Source: Victivallales bacterium
GTDB lineage: Bacteria; Verrucomicrobiota; Lentisphaeria; Oligosphaerales; Oligosphaeraceae
Length of the DNA stretch: 19,746 nt
Assembly (NCBI GenBank): GCA_017615955.1
Contig: JAFZZD010000453.1
Location: 1-19,746, forward strand
Direction: 5' to 3'
Position 1 is the stretch's first letter; each line of letters starts with the position of its first letter. Below the pieces are notes generated by a model, which had not been told where the DNA came from, did no database searches, and was given only the letters and a program-made list of their open reading frames with translations. Positions 7,459 through 14,658 of the stretch are shown here, piece after piece. The translations under genes were made by a program, and so were the position numbers.

Positions 7459-9219
7459 ATGATCATGTACAACAATGTCAAGACCATACCATACGGCGTA
7501 AGCGACTTCGGCAACATGCGCCGGCGCAACGGCTACTATGTGGACAACACCTGGGGCATTCCGCTTCTGGAGGCTCTGCCATACCAGCTGTTCCTGCGCC
7601 CTCGCCGCTTTGGCAAGAGCCTGCTGCTGAGCATCCTGCGCTACTACTATGATGTGAACAGCACAGGCCGCTTTGACGAACTCTTCGGTGGCACATGGAT
7701 CCACGAGCATCCCACGCCCGACCGGGGACAGTTCATGATTCTGCATCTCGACTTCTCAAAAGTCAGCGGAGATACACTGGAGGAAATGCAGAAGAGCTTT
7801 GAGGAGAACTGCAAGATCGCCATTGACGGCTTCCGCAGAGCATACAAGAATTTCATTCCAGAAGATATTCGGGAGGAAATGGCAAAACAGACCACATTCA
7901 AGGCGGCATTAAACATACTAGCCACCAATCTGCCCTTGACGTCAGACAAAAAAATCTACATCCTCATCGACGAGTATGACAATTTCTCCAACAGGCTTCT
8001 TGCGCAGTCAGGCTCGGAGGCATACCGTGCGCTCTGCCATGGGACTGGCTTCTTCAAGAGCTTCTTCGCACTCCTCAAGGCGCAGAACAATGTAATAACC
8101 AACATGTTCCTGACGGGCGTGTCACCCATGACGCTGGACGATGTGACCAGCGGCTTCAACATAGCCGACAACATATCTCAAAAACCACAGCTGGCGACGC
8201 TCTGCGGCTTCACCCACAATGACATACGGCAGGCAATAGACTACTATGCGGAAGCTGGGCAATTCCCCCTTGACCGAGAGCAGGCATTCCAGCTTGTCAC
8301 AGACTGGTATGACCACTACAGGTTCTCCGAGATGAACAGCGAGCAGGTCTGCAATCCTGTCCTGCTGCTGGGCTTCCTCAGGCATAGCATGGACGATCAG
8401 AGCTTCCCCCGCGAGATGATAGACGAGAACCTGCGGACGGACTACCACAAGCTGCGGCATGTCGTCACCACCAACGGCAAGCTCAACGGCAAGTTCGATG
8501 CGCTTGAGCAGCTGGTCACAGAGGGAAGCGTCTCCACTAAACTGATGTGCTCCTTCCAGGCAGACACACTGAACAAACCCGAGAGCTTCATCTCGCTCCT
8601 GTTCTACTATGGCATGGTGACAATAGGGGAAGAGCACAATGGCCGTCCTCAGCTGAGGATTCCCAATCAGTTAATGAGGCAGTTTGTGGCGGACTTCCTG
8701 CTCAACGGCTACAGTGACGCCTGCGGCGTGAATGTCAGGGTGAACGAACTGGCGAACAAGCTTGGCGATATGGCTTATGAAGGAGTATGGCATCCCGCCA
8801 TTGAGCTGGCCGCGCAGGTTCTGAAGGAGACGCTGTGCGCACGTGACCTGCTTGACGGGGAAAAGGCTGTGCAGGCTGCCTTTGCCGCCCTGCTGTCGTC
8901 GGGGAGCGCTTTTGCAGTGCGCACGGAGCATCGCGCTGGCTTCGGCTTTGCCGACCTGGTATTGGCGCCCCGCATCATAACTTTCCCCAACATCAAGTAC
9001 GCCGCAATGATTGAGGTGAAGTACATAAAGAAGGCGGAGAAGCTCCCTGAAAACGCAAAGGCCACATTGCTTGTCGAGGCGAAGGAGCAGCTGGAGCGCT
9101 ATGCCAAGGACAATAATCTGGCACAGGACTGGCACCTCACGCCAGATGGCACCGTCACGCTCATTCGCCTCGCCCTTGTCTTCCATGGTGAGGATCTTGT
9201 AATCGCCGAGGAAATCTAA
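7459..9219 (+). CDS. AAA-ATPase-like protein with C-terminal PDDEXK nuclease domain (DUF1703 type)
   Basis: A 586-residue protein of the AAA-ATPase_like plus PDDEXK_9 family, common in Bacteroidota and PVC genomes, with unknown physiological role. The N-terminal block GVSDFGNMRRRNGYYVD is followed by a degenerate Walker A (RPRRFGKS, 47-54) and Walker B (YILIDEYD, 167-174). The middle is helical (FFALLKAQNNV, TGVSPMTLDDV). The C-terminal nuclease core has GFADLVLAP (Asp499) and MIEVKY (Glu519, Lys521), so the D...ExK catalytic set is complete. The start is uncertain: ATG at 7459 and the third codon (7465) are both poorly supported by a ribosome-binding site. It stands alone between a secreted protein and a convergent regulator and shows no clear functional link with either. 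Such genes are often multicopy and are suspected to be selfish or defensive. Confidence 0.85.
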   Translation: MIMYNNVKTIPYGVSDFGNMRRRNGYYVDNTWGIPLLEALPYQLFLRPRRFGKSLLLSILRYYYDVNSTGRFDELFGGTWIHEHPTPDRGQFMILHLDFSKVSGDTLEEMQKSFEENCKIAIDGFRRAYKNFIPEDIREEMAKQTTFKAALNILATNLPLTSDKKIYILIDEYDNFSNRLLAQSGSEAYRALCHGTGFFKSFFALLKAQNNVITNMFLTGVSPMTLDDVTSGFNIADNISQKPQLATLCGFTHNDIRQAIDYYAEAGQFPLDREQAFQLVTDWYDHYRFSEMNSEQVCNPVLLLGFLRHSMDDQSFPREMIDENLRTDYHKLRHVVTTNGKLNGKFDALEQLVTEGSVSTKLMCSFQADTLNKPESFISLLFYYGMVTIGEEHNGRPQLRIPNQLMRQFVADFLLNGYSDACGVNVRVNELANKLGDMAYEGVWHPAIELAAQVLKETLCARDLLDGEKAVQAAFAALLSSGSAFAVRTEHRAGFGFADLVLAPRIITFPNIKYAAMIEVKYIKKAEKLPENAKATLLVEAKEQLERYAKDNNLAQDWHLTPDGTVTLIRLALVFHGEDLVIAEEI

Positions 9220-9221
9220 TC

Positions 9222-9253
9222 ACGCAAAGGCGCATTTTTAATGCAAAGGCGCG
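9222..9253 (+). repeat. Degenerate copies of the GCG-rich post-stop repeat
   Basis: ACGCAAAGGCGCA starts at 9222, three bases after the ATPase stop codon, and GCAAAGGCGC recurs at 9243-9252 with a 19-bp period. On the sense strand these match the RCGCARAG units of the array after the GH31 stop, in the same orientation relative to the upstream gene. A looser relative, CTTTGCGGCTTTG, follows near 9268. The element fills the 64-base gap between convergent genes. Confidence 0.65.
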
Positions 9254-9283
9254 GATGTTAAGACTCTCTTTGCGGCTTTGAGT

Positions 9284-10120
9284 TTACATTTCCCTTGACT
9301 TTCTGAACTGGCTTGGCGTCATTCCGTATTTCTGAGTGAAGCGCTTGTGGAAGGCGGTGGTTCCCGAATAGTTGACTTCCTGGACTATGTCATTTATGGA
9401 CATGGTAGTTTCCTGGAGCAGTCGTGCAGCTGCCTCAATTTTCATATCAAGGACATATTGGGCTGGAGAGACCTGAAATATATGCTTCCACTTCCTGTAG
9501 AATGAAGTGCGTGAGAAGCCATTGGAAATGGACAGTTCATCCAAGTCGATGGCATCCGATATATGAAGTTGCATCCATACCGAGATGTTTCTGATTCTCT
9601 CCACATCGTCATTGCTCTTTGTTTTGAGCAGATTGGAGTAGAGGATTTCCCTGTAGAGGAGAAAGCAAATCCAGTCAAGTTGGTCGGCAACGCCAGGCGT
9701 ATAGAGTTGATGGCAAAGTCTGCGGTATTCGTTTGCCAGCCGTCCAATCTCAGGGGTCATGGTGAAGGAAACAGCATCCAGGTCGGGATAGAGGCCAAGA
9801 TGCCTTAAATCGCCGATGAACTCCGCTGGATAGCCGAATGAGATGGCGTCGCGTGGCTTGTCAATTAGGAAGCGATGCTCTCCGCCTGGCTTCTTCCATA
9901 CCAGATTTGGAAAGTTCGCGCAAATGGGCTTGCCGTTGATGATGTCCCGACAGGTGGCTTCCCGCGGCTCCAGGCGGATTGAAATCTCCAGCATGTCATC
10001 AGGCGTGCGCCCGTGCTTTGTGTTAACTGTATGCTGGCGGGAAAAATAGAGCATCTTGACCCGATACGGAAAGTTACCCACTCTGGGCAGTTTCTCAATT
10101 TGGTAGTTAAGCCAGTCCAT
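9284..10120 (-). CDS. AraC family transcriptional regulator
   Basis: A 278-residue regulator. The C-terminal 100 residues form the AraC/XylS double helix-turn-helix: LDELSISNGFSRTSFYRKWK, SPAQYVLDMKIEAAARLL, then the second unit INDIVQEVNYSGTTAFHKRF and KYGMTPSQFRKS. The N-terminal about 170 residues are the likely effector-binding domain, with no close recognisable signature. The start is placed at 10120 because GAGAGG lies four bases before that ATG, whereas the in-frame ATG at 10144 has no ribosome-binding site. A weak promoter (TTGAAG-N16-TAAATT on the minus strand) would start transcription near 10140, also favouring the shorter form. It diverges from the pseudopilin-glycosidase-glycyl radical operon and is the obvious candidate regulator of it. 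The ligand is probably a glycan-derived sugar, by inference from its neighbours. Confidence 0.9.
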   Translation of the reverse strand: MDWLNYQIEKLPRVGNFPYRVKMLYFSRQHTVNTKHGRTPDDMLEISIRLEPREATCRDIINGKPICANFPNLVWKKPGGEHRFLIDKPRDAISFGYPAEFIGDLRHLGLYPDLDAVSFTMTPEIGRLANEYRRLCHQLYTPGVADQLDWICFLLYREILYSNLLKTKSNDDVERIRNISVWMQLHISDAIDLDELSISNGFSRTSFYRKWKHIFQVSPAQYVLDMKIEAAARLLQETTMSINDIVQEVNYSGTTAFHKRFTQKYGMTPSQFRKSREM

Positions 10121-10183
10121 ATCACCTCTCGTTAATAGAGGCATAATTTATCTATTATTGATTTTGCTTCAAGTAGGGATCTG

Positions 10184-10208
10184 TGGCATACATAATGATT
10201 TTGGCACA
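10184..10208. promoter_or_regulatory. Candidate AraC-type operator (direct TGGCAYA repeat)
   Basis: TGGCATA (10184-10190) and TGGCACA (10202-10208) are direct repeats 18 bases apart start to start. They lie in the divergent gap between the AraC gene and the pseudopilin operon, about 30 bases upstream of the operon's -35 box. AraC-family proteins often bind direct repeats with a TGGC-like core in this position. The short motif and lack of comparative data make this tentative. Confidence 0.3.
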
Positions 10209-10238
10209 AATCAACTATAAAATAGACACATATTAATC

Positions 10239-10267
10239 TTGTTTGCAGGCTTGAAAATGGGTATAAT
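10239..10267 (+). promoter_or_regulatory. Candidate promoter of the pseudopilin-glycosidase-glycyl radical operon
   Basis: A perfect -10 box TATAAT at 10262-10267 lies 17 bases after TTGTTT (10239-10244). The weak -35 and strong -10 are typical of a promoter that needs an activator, which suits the divergent AraC gene. It would give an untranslated leader of roughly 45 bases before the start codon at 10320. Confidence 0.55.
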
Positions 10268-10319
10268 ATCTACCAAAAATAGAGCAGATGTGTTTATAGC
10301 CAAAAGCAAGGAGATTCCA

Positions 10320-11150
10320 ATGTCAAATTTAGCCAAGCACAAGGAACAGAGCTCATCGGAAAATTATTTCACGCTCATTGAATTGCTGGTTGTGATAGCC
10401 ATAATCGCGATATTGGCGGCCATGCTGCTGCCTGCATTGAGCAAGGCCAGGGAGAAGGCGCGAAGCATCTCCTGTACAAACAACCTGAAGGCAATAGGGA
10501 CTGCGGGCATTCTATATTCCGACGAGTCTGATGAATGGATTGTGCCAGGAACAGTGCCTCCATTGGGACCAGAAAACGACTATGACAGGCGCTATGTCTG
10601 GTATGGTCTGCTGGCAGGTCGAGGCGGCAACGCGAATTTTGGCTTGCTTGATTCCCAGGCGTCTTCCTGGACCAATGTGAATGGAACGCTTTACTGCCCC
10701 TCCGCTGGCAGCGAGGACCAAAGGACGGGATATTCCGACTATGCAATCAATTATGGATTGAGCGGCGATTTATCAGGAAAAAAGACTTCAATCACCTATT
10801 TCGGCGCAAGGCGCAGAACTTGCCTCACATCGCCAGGAACCGCCATATTTGTCGGAGAGAGAAGAGTGATGGACTGGGGACTTAAAACTGTTCCGCAGAT
10901 GGCCTTCCGCCATGGAACCCCAGATTTCAGGACAAAGGATGACGCCACGCTGTCCAGTGATTCTGGAAGCCTGACAGAGAGCGATTTAATGTTACAGGGG
11001 CGCGTCAATCTCAGTTTTATGGATGGACACGTTTCCTCGAAGGCAATCAGGGAATTCAAGGATCGCGTTTCGGCTCTTACCAGCAGCAAGGCTGAGGACT
11101 GCGGCTTTGACCGCCTGAACGCAATTTCTGCCGCTAACGCATTCAAATAA
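10320..11150 (+). CDS. Type II secretion / type IV pilus-like pseudopilin
   Basis: A 276-residue prepilin-type protein. A 16-residue leader ends at Tyr16, followed by [14 protein letters not shown] (mature Glu5 is Glu21) and [18 protein letters not shown]. This is the hydrophobic N-terminal helix that anchors pseudopilins in the inner membrane before assembly. The C-terminal globular part ends with [10 protein letters not shown], the DG part of the H-X9-DG tail typical of the DUF1559-like pseudopilins of Lentisphaerota and Planctomycetota; here the preceding His is not at the usual distance. The start is ATG at 10320, with AAGGAG six bases before it; an in-frame TTG at 10239 overlaps the promoter and is rejected. 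The -1 residue is Tyr rather than Gly. First gene of the operon, 14 bases before the secreted glycosidase. Confidence 0.9.
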   Translation: MSNLAKHKEQSSSENYFTLIELLVVIAIIAILAAMLLPALSKAREKARSISCTNNLKAIGTAGILYSDESDEWIVPGTVPPLGPENDYDRRYVWYGLLAGRGGNANFGLLDSQASSWTNVNGTLYCPSAGSEDQRTGYSDYAINYGLSGDLSGKKTSITYFGARRRTCLTSPGTAIFVGERRVMDWGLKTVPQMAFRHGTPDFRTKDDATLSSDSGSLTESDLMLQGRVNLSFMDGHVSSKAIREFKDRVSALTSSKAEDCGFDRLNAISAANAFK

Positions 11151-11164
11151 AAGAAAATAGCAAA

Positions 11165-14100
11165 ATGAAAAGAATTTTCACACTTATATGCCTTGCGGTC
11201 ATCTGCTGTGCTTTTGCAGAGGACTTTGACTTCTCGTTTGCAAAAGGTCTTCCTGGCTGGCAGAAGAACTGCAGGAATCTTTCTGTTGACTTGACTGGAG
11301 GCCCCGCAGGAAATGCCACTCTGAAGCTGGAATCAAAAGGCCATGTCGCAAAAACAATCACGTTGGAGTCAGACGCGGAATATGAGGTTTCCGTCTATAT
11401 CAAGGCGCAGGATGTGAACGGCGAGCAGTACAAGGGTGTGCTGCTGCGGCTTACCGATGGCAATAACTATTTTGCGGTGACTGGCGATGCCAAGAACCTG
11501 CCACGTCAAGGCACATTTGATTGGACGAAGTGCACACGTATCCTGCGTGCTTCTTTCTTCAAGAAGAGCGAAATCATGGTCATGCCAGCATTGACTTGCG
11601 AGGGGACGGCATGGTTTGCTGACCTGAAGATTGTGAAGAAGGCAAAATCCGCGAGTCCCGCTTCCGAGACGAAACCAAGCGAGGCACGCCAAGCGCCTGC
11701 AGAAAACAGGGCTGCCGATGAGAACGACTTCATGTTTGCGCCAGGTCTGCCAGGCTGGCAGAGGAACAGCCGTAATGTCGCCTTTGACACAACGCAGAAG
11801 ATTTCAGGCGAAGGTTCCCTTAGGCTGGGCTTGGGCGGCTCCGTGGAAAGGACGGTCAGCATTGAGCCAGATGCGGAATACGAGGTTTCCGTCTATATCA
11901 AAGCCCAGGACGTGAATGGCGGGCAGTACAAAGGCGTGCTGCTCAGGCTCACTGACGGCGACAGGTACTTTGCAGTAACGGGGGATGCCAACAATATTCC
12001 GCGCCAGGGCACATTTGACTGGATAAAGTGCACCCGCACTTTGAAGGGTTCATTTTTCAAGAAGCGTGAGATAAGGGTGATGCCTGTCTTGACCTGCGAT
12101 GGAACTGCATGGTTTGATGACCTGAAAATCGAAAAAAAAAAGATAGCCGACAAAGGTGAGAGCTCCTTTAGGCGCTCATTTGGCGATGCAGTGGAGAAGG
12201 TGGCGCTGATTCCAGAGGGATGCTTTGGCTTTTTCGACCCAGGACAGCAGATTTCCTTTAAGCTGCAGGTTAGAAGTTCCGCTAAAGTGCTGGAGTATGC
12301 CTTGACTGTGAAGGATGACGCGGGGCGCCAGATGCATCGCCAGCCTAGAAGGAAGCTGGAGGAGAGATTTTGTCTTCCTGGGCAGAAATCGGGATACTAT
12401 GTGGTGGAAGCTGAGATTTTCGCAGACGGGAAGAAAGCCTATTGGACGCAGAGCGCATTTGTGGTGAATACCCCCGTTGCAAGGCGTGACGCGTTTTTCC
12501 AGTTTGGACATGGTGCCCTTCCTGAAATGATTCCCGCAATCAAGCGAATCGGAGTTGGCTCCATTGTGCTGAAGATGCATTTTCTCCAGAAGCCAGATTT
12601 CTTGAGGAAAACTCCTGAAGATGCAAATGAGCTGTTCTGGAAAACATACCGCGCATTTCTGGAGGATCCTGACTTTGTCCTGTGTGCGCATGTGGGTTGC
12701 ACGCTTTCCTCAGCTTTTCGGAGCCAGGAGGAATTCAAGGCTGGCTGGCCCTTGCAGAATGACCAGGTGCTGAAGCACACTTTGGATTGCGTTGATTTGA
12801 TTCACAAGAGCACGAGAGAACGAGTCCGTGAGTGGAGCATCGGCTGCGAAATCCCGTCCAATGCCACTGGCGGCAGCAAGAAGGACCTATGCGGCACCTG
12901 GACAGAGGCGATGTTCAACGTGATGGTGCGCGCTCGAATGGTCAGCCGCAGATTGAAGGCCAAAGATCCTGACATTCGCATCATTGTCGGCGGGAACAAC
13001 CGACAGGAATTCACCGAGACCATAGAGCGTGTCGTGCTGGCTGATCTGGTGAAGGACTTTGACGAATATGCGATAGATGCTTATACTGGCAACTGGAACA
13101 TGATTCTGGGACAGCACTCGATTCCTGAACTGAGGCTTATGGAATTCTACAGGCTCGCCTCCAACCTTTCGTTCTCTCTTGGCAAAGGCAAAGTAATCAG
13201 AAATGATGAGACTGGCTATGCGATTAACTATGGGGCGCGTTTGGATTGCGGGCTTGCGGTCGAGCAGGCGGAGCTTACCGCACGCACCATCATCATTACC
13301 CGCTATGCGCCAGTAAGCCGCTTTGAACTGCACAGACCTGCAGACAAGCAGTGGTTTCAGGAGACCTGGCCAGATGACGCACTTTGCATGACCACCTGCT
13401 GGAAGCCATTCCGTTTCGGAAGGGAATTCCATCACATTCCCATGCCTGGCGGCGCCATGTACGCGACGGCGGCCTCCCAACTGTCATTCGCTAAATCGTT
13501 GGCGGAGGTGAGAAACGGCAACATCTTCTGCTACATGTTTCAGAAGCCAGACGGCTCTGTCCTGGTAACTCTCTGGAACATTGCCGAGGAGCAGCGCTTC
13601 CTTTGCGAATTCCCCGCGGAGGCGACTGCCGTCAATATGCTTGGCCGAAGCATCCCCGCGAAGAACCCCACAATTGGCAAAGCCCCAATATACATCACGC
13701 TGAAGATGCCTTCAGCGCAGGCCGTAGAGCTGATGAGAAAGGCGGTGTTGAATAATGCGCCTGAATTTAAGTGCGCCGCGACGAACAGCAAGGTCTTCAT
13801 CCGCAGCTATGCATCTGAGACGCGGATTTGCCGTATGTCATTTCCAGGACTGCCAGAGAGGGAACTTAGAATCCTTCCTGGAAAGGTGACTGATGTTGAC
13901 ATCGCGGCCACAGCAGATGGCACACTATTGGCGCCAGATGGACGGTCATACGCAATCCCGTTGGCGAAAGCGGAGACGCACACCCTTGTGAGGCTCGCTT
14001 CGCGCCCGACATTTGACGGAAGCGCAAACTGGCTGCAGAAACTGCCTTCGGGTTCCCTGCAATATCCTGCCAACATACGCCCGTCAGAGGCACTCCAGCC

Positions 14101-14629
14101 TGAGCGGCGCTATTTCAGGACTAGTTTCAATCCCGAAGGCCACAACATTTCAGCGCAATACTGGACTGCGTATGACGATGAGTATTTCTACCTGGCGGTA
14201 AAGGTGGACGATCCAATTCACCAGCAGCGGCAGACCCCGCTTGAATTCTGGCGGGACGATTCACTGCAGTTCGTCCTCTCACACGAGGACGGCAGCAGCC
14301 TGCTTATGGAAAAGGGCAGGGAGGCAAAATCGGAATACAACTACGGTCTGGCTTTGACGGAGAATGGGACGCGACTGGTGAAATACATCGGCAAGGACAG
14401 TGGAATCAAGGACTATCCCGCAAAGGTGACGCGAACTGGATGCGTGACTTTCTACGAGGTCGCCGTTCCATGGAAGGCAATCGGAGGAAGGGCAAGGTGC
14501 TTTGGCTTCGTGATTTTCGACAACAACTGGCAGACAATGAAATCTGCCCCATATTATCTGGCGTTTTCAGAGGGAATCGCTGGCGGCGCGGATGACACAA
14601 GACTTAAGACGCTGAAATATGCGGAATAG
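11165..14629 (+). CDS. Secreted multidomain glycoside hydrolase-like protein (duplicated N-terminal modules, clan A-like barrel, CBM9-like C-terminus)
   Basis: An 1154-residue exported protein. Signal peptide MKRIFTLICLAVICCAFA is followed by two homologous modules (about 19-159 and 186-325) joined by a Pro/Ala/Glu-rich linker; they look like carbohydrate-binding beta-sandwiches. A linker domain runs from about 335 to 440. A TIM-barrel-like region spans about 444-800, with WSIGCEIP (Glu562, candidate acid/base) and VIRNDETGY (Glu682, candidate nucleophile), the spacing expected of a retaining clan GH-A enzyme. The family cannot be named; GH39- or GH5-like proteins are the nearest by feel. Residues 943-1154 form a CBM9-like module (YDDEYFYLAVKVDD, WRDDSLQFVLS, FYEVAVPWKAI). 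No strong ribosome-binding site is visible before 11165. The position behind a pseudopilin and ahead of a glycyl radical enzyme suggests it supplies the sugar that the rest of the operon consumes. Confidence 0.75.
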   Translation: MKRIFTLICLAVICCAFAEDFDFSFAKGLPGWQKNCRNLSVDLTGGPAGNATLKLESKGHVAKTITLESDAEYEVSVYIKAQDVNGEQYKGVLLRLTDGNNYFAVTGDAKNLPRQGTFDWTKCTRILRASFFKKSEIMVMPALTCEGTAWFADLKIVKKAKSASPASETKPSEARQAPAENRAADENDFMFAPGLPGWQRNSRNVAFDTTQKISGEGSLRLGLGGSVERTVSIEPDAEYEVSVYIKAQDVNGGQYKGVLLRLTDGDRYFAVTGDANNIPRQGTFDWIKCTRTLKGSFFKKREIRVMPVLTCDGTAWFDDLKIEKKKIADKGESSFRRSFGDAVEKVALIPEGCFGFFDPGQQISFKLQVRSSAKVLEYALTVKDDAGRQMHRQPRRKLEERFCLPGQKSGYYVVEAEIFADGKKAYWTQSAFVVNTPVARRDAFFQFGHGALPEMIPAIKRIGVGSIVLKMHFLQKPDFLRKTPEDANELFWKTYRAFLEDPDFVLCAHVGCTLSSAFRSQEEFKAGWPLQNDQVLKHTLDCVDLIHKSTRERVREWSIGCEIPSNATGGSKKDLCGTWTEAMFNVMVRARMVSRRLKAKDPDIRIIVGGNNRQEFTETIERVVLADLVKDFDEYAIDAYTGNWNMILGQHSIPELRLMEFYRLASNLSFSLGKGKVIRNDETGYAINYGARLDCGLAVEQAELTARTIIITRYAPVSRFELHRPADKQWFQETWPDDALCMTTCWKPFRFGREFHHIPMPGGAMYATAASQLSFAKSLAEVRNGNIFCYMFQKPDGSVLVTLWNIAEEQRFLCEFPAEATAVNMLGRSIPAKNPTIGKAPIYITLKMPSAQAVELMRKAVLNNAPEFKCAATNSKVFIRSYASETRICRMSFPGLPERELRILPGKVTDVDIAATADGTLLAPDGRSYAIPLAKAETHTLVRLASRPTFDGSANWLQKLPSGSLQYPANIRPSEALQPERRYFRTSFNPEGHNISAQYWTAYDDEYFYLAVKVDDPIHQQRQTPLEFWRDDSLQFVLSHEDGSSLLMEKGREAKSEYNYGLALTENGTRLVKYIGKDSGIKDYPAKVTRTGCVTFYEVAVPWKAIGGRARCFGFVIFDNNWQTMKSAPYYLAFSEGIAGGADDTRLKTLKYAE
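11219..12145 (+). repeat. Intragenic duplication encoding two tandem beta-sandwich-like modules
   Basis: The modules begin EDFDFSFAKGLPGW (from about 11219) and ENDFMFAPGLPGW (from about 11721). By hand alignment the first 50 residues are 22/50 identical, but the last 90 residues, from DAEYEVSVYIKAQDVNG onward, are 75/90 identical. DNA differences in the conserved block are largely third-position. Confidence 0.85.
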
Positions 14630-14658
14630 GTGCGCTTGGAAGACCATGGTTCATTGAT

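Noticed and set aside
10239..10319. TTG-initiated N-terminal extension of the first pseudopilin
   Set aside because: It would be translated from the promoter's own -35 and -10 boxes; the ATG at 10320 has an ideal AAGGAG.
13807..14093. Minus-strand small open frames within the glycosidase gene
   Set aside because: They are antisense shadows of the CBM9-like region without start signals or motifs.
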